Source: Crocinitomicaceae bacterium
Lineage (GTDB): Bacteria; Bacteroidota; Bacteroidia; Flavobacteriales_D; Crocinitomicaceae
Assembly: GCA_024639405.1 (NCBI GenBank)
Contig: JAHEIL010000004.1
Location: 1 to 64,000, forward strand
Length of the DNA stretch: 64,000 bases
Direction of reading: 5' to 3'
Part shown: piece by piece, positions 38,746 to 46,306 of the stretch
How positions within the stretch are numbered: position 1 is the stretch's first letter
Layout: each line of letters opens with the position of its first letter
The notes under the pieces: model-generated
Database searches by the model: none
What the model saw: only the letters and a program-made list of their open reading frames with translations
Told to the model about the DNA's origin: nothing
Position numbers and translations under genes: made by a program

Positions 38746-41370
38746 TTAAATTGCTGCGATTTTCTCTTCTAAAATGGCAATTTTTTGTAAGGCATCTGCT
38801 TCTTTCTTGCGTTCTATTGCAACCACTTGATCTGGAGCACCTGACATGAATTTCTCGTTTGTTAACTTACTTTGAACTGATTTCAAGAACCCTTTTGTGT
38901 AATTCAATTCCTCTTCCATTTTTTTCTTTTCAGCAACCAAATCAATGGCATCTCCAAAAGGTATGAAATATTCGTTTGATTGCACCAAGAATGAATTTGC
39001 ATTGGCAACTTTTTCATTGACGTAATCCAATACTGCTAAATTGCCCATTTTGGCGATTACACTATCAAATGATCGATCAACAGAAGTATTTTCTTTCACA
39101 AACAAGTCCATTTTCACTTTCGTTGCAATGTTGTTTTGCTTGCGCACATTACGTATGTTAGTGATAACTTCAGAAGCTAATTCAAAAGCTGCTAATACGT
39201 TCGTTGCAGGTTCTTTCACCGTTGGCCATGCTGCAATAATAATATCGTCCCCTTCTTTGCGCTCACGGATTAAATGCCATAATTCTTCTGCGATAAATGG
39301 AGTATAAGGCTGAATTACTTTTAAGATTTGTTCAAAAAAGTCTTTCGTTGCTTCCATTGTTTTAGCATCAATAGGTTGTTCGTAACCTGGCTTAATCATT
39401 TCAAGGTACCAAGAACAGAAATCATCCCAAACTAATTTGTAAATCGCCATTAAGGCTTCAGAAATCTTGAATTTATCGAATAATTCATTGATTTGAATTA
39501 ATTCTTGGTTGAATTTCGCTTCGAACCATTCAATTGCTTTCACAGATGATTTTGGTTGCTCCATTTCACGAACCTCCCAAGCACTTACCAAACGATACGC
39601 ATTCCAGATTTTATTCGTGAAATTACGTCCTTGTTCACATTGAGAACTATCAAACGGTAAATCATTCCCAGCAGGTGACGAAATCAAAATCCCCATACGC
39701 ACACCATCTGCACCGTATTGTTCAATTAATTCAATCGGATCAGGAGAATTCCCTAACGATTTCGACATTTTACGTCCCAATTTATCGCGAACAATTCCTG
39801 TGTAGTAAACATTTTTGAACGGTAGATCGCCCATATACTCATACCCTGCGATGATCATACGTGCCACCCAGAAAAACATGATTTCAGGAGCCGTAACCAA
39901 GTCGTTCGTAGGATAATAATACTTGATTTCTTCGTTGTTAGGTTTTGTTAAACCGTCAAAGACAGAAATTGGCCACAACCAGCTAGAAAACCACGTATCC
40001 AACACATCTTCGTCTTGTTTCAACTCACTTGCAGTTACGTTTCTACCTGTTTTTGCAGCCGCTAATTCTAAGGCTTCTTCTCGTGTTTTTGCTACAACAT
40101 AATCTTCTGACCCTGTTCCAAAATACCAAGCAGGAATTTGATGTCCCCACCACAATTGTCTCGAAATACACCAATCTTTGATGTTTTCCATCCAATGTTT
40201 ATACGTGTTCTTGAATTTCTCAGGGTGAAACTTAATGTCGCCATTCATGACATGTTCTAATGCTGGCGCTGACAATTCTTTCATGTCAACAAACCATTGC
40301 AAGGATAATTTTGGCTCAATAACAGCATTTGTACGTTCAGAATACCCAATTTTATTGATGTGATCTTCCGTTTTAACCAAGTAACCTTTATCGTATAATT
40401 CTTTTTCTATGGCTTTACGTACTTCAAAACGATCCATTCCAGCATAATGCATTCCATGTTCGTTTAAAGTTCCGTTGTCATTGAAGATATCTATTGTTTC
40501 TAAGTTATATTTTTTTCCTAAATCGTAATCGTTGGTATCGTGTGCAGGTGTAACTTTCAAACAACCAGTTCCAAATTCCATGTCCACATATTCATCTTGA
40601 ATAATAGGAATTGTTCTGTTTACAATTGGCACAATCGCTTGTTTACCATGCAAGTGCTTGAATCGTTCATCGTTTGGATTGATACAAATCGCTGAATCTC
40701 CTAAAATCGTTTCAGGACGAGTTGTAGCGATTGTTAACCATTCGTCTTCCGTTCCTGCGATTTTGTAACGCACATAAAACAATTTTGAATTGACTTCTTT
40801 GTGCAACACTTCTTCATCAGAAAGTGCAGTTAATGCTTCAGGGTCCCAATTTACCATTCGGACACCGCGGTAAATTTTTCCTTTTTTGTACAAATCAATG
40901 AAAACATCTAAAACAGATTCAGAATATGCTGGATCCATTGTGAAATTGGTTCGTTCCCAATCACACGAAGCACCTAATTTCTTCAATTGTTCTAAGATAA
41001 TTCCACCGTGCTTATCCTTCCATTCAAAGGCATGCGCCAAAAACTCGTCACGTGTTAAATCAGATTTTTTGATGCCTTCTTGGCGCAATTTCTGAACAAC
41101 TTTCGCTTCAGTTGCTATAGACGCATGGTCCGTTCCAGGAACCCAACACGCATTTTTTCCCAGCATTCGTGCGCGACGCACCAACACGTCTTGAATCGTA
41201 TTGTTCAACATGTGCCCCATGTGCAAAACGCCTGTTACATTTGGCGGAGGAATGACGACTGTATATGCTTCCCGGTGATCAGGTTCTGAATGAAAATAAC
41301 CTTTATTCATCCAATGTGCATACCATTTTTCCTCTGCCTTTAACGGCTCATACGTTTTTGGGGTCTCCAT
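38746..41370 (-). CDS. valS: Valyl-tRNA synthetase
   Basis: This class I synthetase charges tRNA-Val and edits mischarged threonine. The 874 residues contain [17 protein letters not shown] (HIGH-type motif, residues 50-53) and [14 protein letters not shown] (KMSKS). The editing domain includes [15 protein letters not shown]-terminal coiled coil ([44 protein letters not shown]) is typical of ValS. A -7 box TATCTTTG on the minus strand (41394-41401) lies 24 bases upstream of the start. Confidence 0.97.
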   Translation of the reverse strand: METPKTYEPLKAEEKWYAHWMNKGYFHSEPDHREAYTVVIPPPNVTGVLHMGHMLNNTIQDVLVRRARMLGKNACWVPGTDHASIATEAKVVQKLRQEGIKKSDLTRDEFLAHAFEWKDKHGGIILEQLKKLGASCDWERTNFTMDPAYSESVLDVFIDLYKKGKIYRGVRMVNWDPEALTALSDEEVLHKEVNSKLFYVRYKIAGTEDEWLTIATTRPETILGDSAICINPNDERFKHLHGKQAIVPIVNRTIPIIQDEYVDMEFGTGCLKVTPAHDTNDYDLGKKYNLETIDIFNDNGTLNEHGMHYAGMDRFEVRKAIEKELYDKGYLVKTEDHINKIGYSERTNAVIEPKLSLQWFVDMKELSAPALEHVMNGDIKFHPEKFKNTYKHWMENIKDWCISRQLWWGHQIPAWYFGTGSEDYVVAKTREEALELAAAKTGRNVTASELKQDEDVLDTWFSSWLWPISVFDGLTKPNNEEIKYYYPTNDLVTAPEIMFFWVARMIIAGYEYMGDLPFKNVYYTGIVRDKLGRKMSKSLGNSPDPIELIEQYGADGVRMGILISSPAGNDLPFDSSQCEQGRNFTNKIWNAYRLVSAWEVREMEQPKSSVKAIEWFEAKFNQELIQINELFDKFKISEALMAIYKLVWDDFCSWYLEMIKPGYEQPIDAKTMEATKDFFEQILKVIQPYTPFIAEELWHLIRERKEGDDIIIAAWPTVKEPATNVLAAFELASEVITNIRNVRKQNNIATKVKMDLFVKENTSVDRSFDSVIAKMGNLAVLDYVNEKVANANSFLVQSNEYFIPFGDAIDLVAEKKKMEEELNYTKGFLKSVQSKLTNEKFMSGAPDQVVAIERKKEADALQKIAILEEKIAAI

Positions 41371-41451
41371 TTTTTTCGACTTAAATTAAGGTGCAAAGAT
41401 AGCAATCTTGAAGAAATTATTTCACTTATTCTAAAACTTCAAAAAAATAAA

Positions 41452-41494
41452 TGTAAAGTTTTTTTTACATTTTGTAAATTTATTCTTACATTTG
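41452..41494 (+). promoter_or_regulatory. Cluster of TGTAAA/TTTACA half-sites and -7 box, probable operator
   Basis: The sequence has TGTAAA at 41452-41457, the palindrome TTTACATTTTGTAAA at 41464-41478 and CTTACA at 41485-41490. The last overlaps a perfect TACATTTG -7 box at 41487-41494. The layout suits autorepression by the Xre regulator of the operon that starts at 41518. The pairing with that regulator is inferred. Confidence 0.5.
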
Positions 41495-41517
41495 AATCTA
41501 AATTAAAATTTTATATC

Positions 41518-41988
41518 ATGAAAAACCAGTTATTATTTCCCCACAGTTTTCAGAAAATAGGTTGGCTATTATTTGTTCCAAGCATTATTGTAGGAATTTT
41601 ACTGATCATTAACAATGCATTCATCGAGAACTTATTTTCATTTAAGATGACAAGTTTCGCATTCATTGATACACCATTCTTATCAAAAAGTAGGTATTTC
41701 ACGTTTATCTACCAAGATTTTTTAGATGAATTGGTAAGTTCAACCTTATTAATTGGTGCATTATTAATTGTGTTTTCAAAAGAAAAGGTAGAAGATGAAT
41801 TCATTGCGAAGTTACGTTTAGACGCTTTACTTTGGAGTGTTTTGATTAATTACACCATCATTTTTGTAGGCATTTTAACCATTTACGGAAGTGTTTTTTT
41901 TACATTTTTAGTTGTGAATCTTTTTACATGTTTGTTTCTTTATATTATTCGATTCAATTACTTGTACCGCAAATATTCGAAAGCATGA
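41518..41988 (+). CDS. Integral membrane protein co-transcribed with an Xre regulator
   Basis: The 156 residues form four likely membrane helices, beginning with FPHSFQKIGWLLFVPSIIVGILLII. Similar proteins are frequently paired with a 65-70-residue Xre repressor in Bacteroidota, and the KKIGW-type start is shared among them. The function is unknown. The stop codon overlaps the start codon of the regulator (ATGA), so translation is coupled. The upstream region has palindromic half-sites, suggesting the regulator controls the pair. Confidence 0.75.
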   Translation: MKNQLLFPHSFQKIGWLLFVPSIIVGILLIINNAFIENLFSFKMTSFAFIDTPFLSKSRYFTFIYQDFLDELVSSTLLIGALLIVFSKEKVEDEFIAKLRLDALLWSVLINYTIIFVGILTIYGSVFFTFLVVNLFTCLFLYIIRFNYLYRKYSKA

Positions 41989-42185
41989 AAAATTCACTAA
42001 AAATCGAGCGGGCCAAAAAGAATATTACACAAGATGATTTAGCGAAAGCGATTGGCGTTAGTCGGCAAACAATCAATGCCATGGAAGCAAACAAGTACGT
42101 TCCATCGACCGTATTAGCATTGAAACTAGCGGTTTATTTCACTTGTTCGGTAGAAGAAATCTTTCAATTAACGGAAAACGATTGA
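41985..42185 (+). CDS. Small Xre-family helix-turn-helix regulator
   Basis: The start at 41985 gives 66 residues, nearly all one HTH_3 domain: MKNSLKIERAKKNITQDDLAKAIGVSRQTINAMEANKYVPSTVLALKLAVYF. This YozG-like class binds short palindromes and is often a repressor. The longer in-frame extension overlaps the membrane protein gene and is not used. It overlaps that gene by 4 bp. A target is suggested in the TTTACA cluster upstream of the operon. Confidence 0.9.
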   Translation: MKNSLKIERAKKNITQDDLAKAIGVSRQTINAMEANKYVPSTVLALKLAVYFTCSVEEIFQLTEND

Positions 42186-42187
42186 TT

Positions 42188-42808
42188 TTATGGAACAACA
42201 ACACCGTTCAAGAGTTCAAACATTTCTGCTTGTGCTTTTGCCAATAGATTTTGAGCGGTATATGTTACAAATTGGAATGTACCACTTTGATTGGAAAAAT
42301 AATAACCAAGATAAGTGAATTTGATGCCTTGTGTTGTGCCATTCATTTGCATGAAAAAGACTTTTTTACCATTCACCATTCTGAAATCTTCTTTCACGAT
42401 TTCGCAATTTGGAGCGACTTCCTGTGCGTTTTGGAGTGCAATTGTGCGTAAATTTTCAATTGGAATTTCAATTTGTTCGGAAATAAACATGCCATAAACA
42501 TCTTGCGTTTTATGAGTAAACGAATATTCTGAAGGGGATTCTGCTTTTTTCATCGTCCATTTAGATGTATTGTAAAAAATGGAAGCAGGAATGGTTTTAC
42601 TTTTTATTGAAAAAGTTAATCCAGCTGTTTTTGCAAAGTTTTGCGTGTTTGTTGGAATCGAATCAAAGTGACTTTTAGTTTCTTTAATGTAACCCCACGT
42701 TCCATCCTCGTACAACAATACCTCATCCCCATTTTCAGTTACCGCTTTGGTTTGAGCAATACTACTATTTACAACGAAGCAAATAAAAACTAGAAAAAAT
42801 AGACGCAT
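42188..42808 (-). CDS. Secreted protein of unknown function
   Basis: The 206 residues have a signal peptide (MRLFFLVFICFVVNSSIAQ) and begin the mature chain with TKAVTENGDEVLLYEDGTWGYI, a motif common at the start of Bacteroidota periplasmic proteins. The rest is a compact alpha/beta domain (TSKWTMKKAESPSEYSFTHKTQDVYGMFISEQIEIP ... NGKKVFFMQMNGTTQGIKFTYLGYYFSNQSGTFQFVTYTAQNLL), similar in pattern to small lipocalin- or Mog1-like folds. No function is claimed. It converges on the Xre gene 2 bp away. Confidence 0.75.
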   Translation of the reverse strand: MRLFFLVFICFVVNSSIAQTKAVTENGDEVLLYEDGTWGYIKETKSHFDSIPTNTQNFAKTAGLTFSIKSKTIPASIFYNTSKWTMKKAESPSEYSFTHKTQDVYGMFISEQIEIPIENLRTIALQNAQEVAPNCEIVKEDFRMVNGKKVFFMQMNGTTQGIKFTYLGYYFSNQSGTFQFVTYTAQNLLAKAQAEMFELLNGVVVP

Positions 42809-42838
42809 ACTTTTTTTTAGCGAAAGTAGAAAATTAAA

Positions 42839-43018
42839 TTAAATAGCGAGACTATTCATCCAATTTCTATTCATCGATAAATAAAGTTCAATGGCAGATA
42901 TGGAAAGCCCCACTTGACTAACTGCTATGCGTAAATTTGTTTCAGTACAATTAAAATACGTACACCAATCATTCATATCAAAGGAATAAAGTGCTGGGTT
43001 TAGTGCTTGTTTTTTCAT
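42839..43018 (-). CDS. Small DUF3606-like protein (59 aa)
   Basis: An ATG on the minus strand at 43018 opens 59 codons ending in TAA at 42839-42841. The peptide reads MKKQALNPALYSFDMNDW, then CTYFNCTETNLRIAVSQVGL, then SISAIELYL. The pattern D-x-x-W-x-x-x-F-x-(S/C)-x-x-x-L-R-x-A-V-x-x-V-G-x-S is that of DUF3606 proteins, which are short and of unknown function. An A-rich stretch precedes the start. The match is by eye, and the gene is easy to miss because of its size. Confidence 0.65.
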   Translation of the reverse strand: MKKQALNPALYSFDMNDWCTYFNCTETNLRIAVSQVGLSISAIELYLSMNRNWMNSLAI

Positions 43019-43375
43019 TTTTTTAAGTTTAAGTTAAAAAAAGTGGTTCAAGTTTTATGTCTATCAATTAAGTTCAAAATTAATTCCAAACAATTTCATT
43101 TAAAAGGAAGATTCACCCAATTTATGTTTCGGAAAACCGAAAAAAAAGAGCCTCTATACAATAGAGACTCTTTCATGTTGTGGTAGGTATTATCATTTAC
43201 AAAAAGTAAATAAAAACTGTATAAAAACTACAGGACAAATGTACGTGTTGAATTTATTTTATGGCTGTGTATTTCTACCCTAAATTGAATTCGGAAAACC
43301 GACTTTTTTTAATTGACTCACTTTTGTTTTAAAATTTGATTTAATTTCACTATTATTAACCTAATATTTAAGATT
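43019..43375. other. Intergenic regulatory region with two identical dyads and a hairpin
   Basis: This 357-base gap holds two copies of TTCGGAAAACCGA (43128-43140 and 43290-43302), itself a dyad TCGG/CCGA. It also holds an 11-bp-plus hairpin with a T run on the minus strand (43145-43173) and two smaller hairpins. It separates the DUF3606-like ORF from the two-component operon and probably carries both promoters. Confidence 0.5.
43141..43233 (-). ncRNA. Possible structured small RNA with terminator
   Basis: Reading the minus strand, a perfect -7 box TACATTTG (43236-43243) is followed by hairpins CTGTA/TACAG (43217-43233) and TTTAC/GTAAA (43196-43210). A strong terminator stem AAAGAGtCTCTAT / ATAGAGgCTCTTT (43145-43173) with eight T ends the unit. 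No coding frame uses it and nothing on the minus strand upstream needs a terminator here. No matching -33 element is evident, and a start near 43231 would disturb the first hairpin. Confidence 0.3.
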
Positions 43376-43684
43376 ATGTCATTTAATGGAACCGAAGGAG
43401 CACCAATCTCCTTAGCAGCAGCTGCTGCACTCACAAAAAATTACCGTGCCTCACGAACAGGCACAACACATGCTCATTTTTTTGGAAAAGATATCATTCT
43501 TCAACTGTTAGACATTCCAGAAGCAGTTGGAATTAGAGCGTATTATGGGCTTACAGAAGCCGGTGAACAAGAATTGGTATTAGTAGCTGTGGACGCACAA
43601 GAAAATGATTTAGAAATTCTAACCATTGATTGCGCAATTAAATGTCCGCCGAAATGTGGAATTAGCAGTTCGTTGAATTCTTAA
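43376..43684 (+). CDS. Small Cys-Pro-Pro protein heading a two-component operon
   Basis: The 102 residues read SFNGTEGAPISLAAAAALTK and continue with HAHFFGKDIILQLLDIPEAVGIRAYYGLTEAGEQELVLVAVDAQENDLEIL. They end in CAIKCPPKCGISSSLNS. It resembles a family of short Bacteroidota proteins with the core G-x-R-x-Y-Y-G-(L/M) and a C-terminal Cys-Pro-Pro motif, none with a known function to my knowledge. There is no signal peptide. The stop and the next start share one base, so it is translated with the membrane protein and the kinase/regulator pair. A signal or partner role for that system is inferred from context. Confidence 0.7.
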   Translation: MSFNGTEGAPISLAAAAALTKNYRASRTGTTHAHFFGKDIILQLLDIPEAVGIRAYYGLTEAGEQELVLVAVDAQENDLEILTIDCAIKCPPKCGISSSLNS

Positions 43685-44322
43685 TGTTGCTAGAGATCCT
43701 AGACAAAATATATTGGGTCAGTTGTTTGCTGACCCTCTATTTTTATGCTAAATCCTCGCAATTCTCCAAAAGAATAATTCAATTACTAATTACCTCTACA
43801 ATTGTCGCTATCATTAGTTATTTCTTAGCCAAAAATGAACTAAAAAACGATCTAATTTTCAACCTGAACAATTACTTAGAATTATATTTAATGTACCGCA
43901 TTTATGAACTTTTAATCCACGATGTCTCCAAAAAAATAATGATCATTCTGCTATTCCTTGTCGTAATATTTGGCATTTATGACAGTATTTTCATTGAACC
44001 GATTGATACTTACCAAGGCATTTTCTCTTTTTTTAAAAGTATCTGCGTATTGGGATTGTGCCTCATTAGTTTTTATACTGTTTACAAAGAGGAAAAAGTA
44101 ATTTACTTAGAAAAAGATGCCGTATTCTGGTTAAACTCTGGTATTTTAATCTACTATTTATCGACACTTTTTATTCAGCTTTTTACGAATTATTTAATTG
44201 CATCCTTTCCAGAATACGTTTACGATTTCACGTTATACCTCCAGTTTTCGCTGGCATTTGTCTTTTTAACGATGTTGTATGGCGCATTACGAATTGACTA
44301 CTTAAAAAACCAACAACCATGA
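43684..44322 (+). CDS. Polytopic membrane protein of a two-component operon
   Basis: The 212 residues have about six to seven membrane helices spread along the chain, starting with LEILDKIYWVSCLLTLYFYA. Large soluble domains are absent, and charged residues cluster in short loops. It could be a sensor module for the kinase downstream, which itself has only one helix. Its stop overlaps the kinase start by 4 bp. No named family is recognised. Confidence 0.7.
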   Translation: MLLEILDKIYWVSCLLTLYFYAKSSQFSKRIIQLLITSTIVAIISYFLAKNELKNDLIFNLNNYLELYLMYRIYELLIHDVSKKIMIILLFLVVIFGIYDSIFIEPIDTYQGIFSFFKSICVLGLCLISFYTVYKEEKVIYLEKDAVFWLNSGILIYYLSTLFIQLFTNYLIASFPEYVYDFTLYLQFSLAFVFLTMLYGALRIDYLKNQQP

Positions 44323-45104
44323 ACCAATCAGCCACATCCTTCATTACTTTCATATCAATTGCAACCGGTGGTTTAATCTTGATTGCATTTATTATTATAC
44401 TCTTTGTTATTTTTTACCAACGTAAAATGTTTGCGAAAAAAAATCAATTGAATCAATTAAACATTGAAAATCAAAAACAATTATTGGAAGCTGTATTGAC
44501 CACAAAAGAAGCTGAACAAAAACGTATAGCACAAGAATTACACGATGAAATTGGATCCTCTGTAAATTCTATTAAAATGTACTTACATTCAATCACACTT
44601 GAAGAACAAGCAAAGCAAAAATTAACAGATGATTTAGTACATATAAGCAAAAACATTCGGCGCATTTCAAACGATTTGATGCCTGCTGTATTAGAGGAAT
44701 TGGGTTTGATCGCTGCTATTAAATACCTTTGCAAGCGTTTCCAAGAAGCTTCCCAGTTAAAATTTATTTATTCAGATGAGCTTTCTGTTGACCTTAATTT
44801 GTCCAAAAAAGATGCATTAATAGTTTACAGGATATTACAGGAACTACTCAATAACATTTGTAAATATTCACACGCAAATTTGGTAGAAATAGATGTGAAA
44901 CATTCACAAAAAAAAACAACGATTCGAATATTTGACAATGGAACTGGCTTTATCCCAAGCAAAGAAAATTATACGATAAACAATGAATCTTTAGGATTAA
45001 AAAACATTCAAAGTCGTGTGCAGCAGTTAAATGCAACGCTTATGTATGAATACGGAAAACCGAAAGGAACACTTGTTACACTTACTTTAAATTCGAACTT
45101 ATGA
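44319..45104 (+). CDS. Sensor histidine kinase, NarX/DesK (HisKA_3) type
   Basis: The 261 residues contain one membrane helix (about 10-33) and then HisKA_3 with RIAQELHDEIGSSVNSIKMYL. His75 is the likely phosphorylation site, and the acidic residue after it (HDE) is usual in this class. The ATPase part has YRILQELLNNICKYSHA (N box), FDNGTGF (G1) and a G2 region ESLGLKNIQSRVQQLNA. There is no separate sensor domain, so sensing may come from the neighbouring membrane protein. It overlaps both neighbours by 4 bp. Confidence 0.92.
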   Translation: MNQSATSFITFISIATGGLILIAFIIILFVIFYQRKMFAKKNQLNQLNIENQKQLLEAVLTTKEAEQKRIAQELHDEIGSSVNSIKMYLHSITLEEQAKQKLTDDLVHISKNIRRISNDLMPAVLEELGLIAAIKYLCKRFQEASQLKFIYSDELSVDLNLSKKDALIVYRILQELLNNICKYSHANLVEIDVKHSQKKTTIRIFDNGTGFIPSKENYTINNESLGLKNIQSRVQQLNATLMYEYGKPKGTLVTLTLNSNL

Positions 45105-45766
45105 ATTCTAAAATAACGATTGGAATTGCTGAAGACCAACAAATTTTTCGCAAAGGATTGATTTCATTGATCAACAGTTTTGATTCAATGCAAGTAACAC
45201 ACGAAGCAGAAAACGGCAGTCAATTGCTGGATCTTATGCGAAAAAACTGCCCTCAAGTTGTAATTTTAGATTATTCGATGCCTTTACTCAATGGAATTGA
45301 AACAACAAAAGCCATTCGGTTGAATTTTCCAACTGTAAAAATCATCTTACTATCCATGTATGAAGCCGAAGAATTTGTGGAAGCTGCAATTAACGCAGGA
45401 GCCAACAGTTATTTATCAAAAGACGATGATTTATCAGAAATCAACAAAGCGATAGAAGCAGTTTTGCATTCGAATTATTATTTGAACGACCGTGTTTCTG
45501 CAATTATGATTGGGAATTTAATAAAATCAGGGAAAATCGATCCGAAATACAAAAACAATTCAGTTGAATTTTCGCCTGATGAAATTAAGATTATCGACTT
45601 AATTAGTAAAGAATTTACAACCCAGCAAATTGCTGACAAATTATTTAAAAGCACGCGTACCATAGAAAAATACCGCACAAAAATGATGGAACGCGTAGGT
45701 GCCTCCAATTCAGTAGGATTAATTATGTATGCCGTAAAAAATAAAATCATTGTATTTAATTCATAA
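45101..45766 (+). CDS. LuxR/NarL-family response regulator
   Basis: The 221 residues have a receiver domain with acidic pocket AEDQ and phosphoacceptor Asp57 in VVILDYSMPLLNG. A C-terminal LuxR helix-turn-helix follows (SPDEIKIIDLISKEFTTQQIADKLFKSTRTIEKYRTKMMERVGASNSVGLIMYAVKN). It should bind DNA after phosphorylation by the adjacent kinase. The two identical dyads upstream of the operon are possible targets, which would imply autoregulation; this is inference. Confidence 0.94.
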   Translation: MNSKITIGIAEDQQIFRKGLISLINSFDSMQVTHEAENGSQLLDLMRKNCPQVVILDYSMPLLNGIETTKAIRLNFPTVKIILLSMYEAEEFVEAAINAGANSYLSKDDDLSEINKAIEAVLHSNYYLNDRVSAIMIGNLIKSGKIDPKYKNNSVEFSPDEIKIIDLISKEFTTQQIADKLFKSTRTIEKYRTKMMERVGASNSVGLIMYAVKNKIIVFNS

Positions 45767-45832
45767 ACAACCTGATAAGCCATTAAATTTCAATCAACTA
45801 TCATTTTTTTTCATTTTTTTTCTTCAAAACAC

Positions 45833-45862
45833 TTGCTGAATTGAATATTTGTATTAATTTTG
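45833..45862 (+). promoter_or_regulatory. Promoter of tRNA-Asp
   Basis: TTG at 45833-45835 and a perfect TAATTTTG -7 box at 45855-45862 are exactly 19 bases apart, the consensus arrangement in Bacteroidota. The tRNA begins 75 bases downstream. Confidence 0.75.
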
Positions 45863-45937
45863 CACACGCTTTTAACGTAAAGCAGTACACAATTTTCCAA
45901 GTTCAACTGTTGTTGAAGTTCGAAAGAAAAGAAAATT

Positions 45938-46014
45938 GGTTTGGTAGTTCAGTTGGTTAGAATACATGCCTGTCACGCATGGGGTCGCGGGTTCGAGTCC
46001 CGTCCAGACCGCCA
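45938..46014 (+). tRNA. tRNA-Asp (anticodon GTC)
   Basis: The acceptor stem pairs GGTTTGG (45938-45944) with CCAGACC (46004-46010), with one G-U pair. The anticodon stem CATGC/GCATG encloses CTGTCAC with anticodon GTC at 45972-45974. The T-arm is GCGGG TTCGAGT CCCGT. The discriminator base is G and the CCA end is encoded. An integrase gene follows its 3' end, so this is a likely integration target. A terminator comes 13 bases later. Confidence 0.96.
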
Positions 46015-46026
46015 AGTTAAAAGCGT

Positions 46027-46051
46027 AAGCCTCCAATCGGAGGCTTTTTTT
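46027..46051 (+). terminator. Terminator after tRNA-Asp
   Basis: AGCCTCC / GGAGGCT with loop AATC is followed by seven T. Confidence 0.9.
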
Positions 46052-46156
46052 ATGCCCATAAGTTCCGTTTTTCAAGGTTTTTCAGTGTTTTCAAGGCTTT
46101 CTGCTGTTTCAGTGAATCGCCAAGAACATCAAAAAACATCAATTGAAATCAAAGTT

Positions 46157-46306
46157 CTGGCGAACAAGCCAGCGAACAAAATTAAAATCACCATTTTTGT
46201 TCGCTGGAAGTCGGGAAACCTTCGCCATTATTACGTTTGGTGAGTTTTGCTTATGAATGATTTTAACGTGTTCACAGTATTTATTCATTAAATCCAGCGA
46301 ACAAAA
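46157..46306. repeat. Repeated CCAGCGAACAAAA sites upstream of the integrase (putative arm sites)
   Basis: The 13-mer CCAGCGAACAAAA occurs directly at 46169-46181 and 46294-46306 and inverted at 46195-46207, giving a 13-bp perfect inverted repeat with a 13-base loop. A partial copy (CTGGCGAACAA) is at 46157-46167. The last copy ends on the first base of the integrase ATG. Spacing between tRNA and int suits arm-type binding sites for the recombinase, possibly with autorepression. The role is inferred. Confidence 0.6.

Noticed and set aside
45052-45064. Third dyad-like match to TTCGGAAAACCGA inside the kinase gene
   Set aside because: The match is partial (ACGGAAAACCGA) and lies in coding sequence; probably chance.
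45872-46075. Minus-strand ORF of 67 codons across the tRNA
   Set aside because: It is the reverse of the tRNA-Asp gene and its flanks; the tRNA fold explains the sequence.
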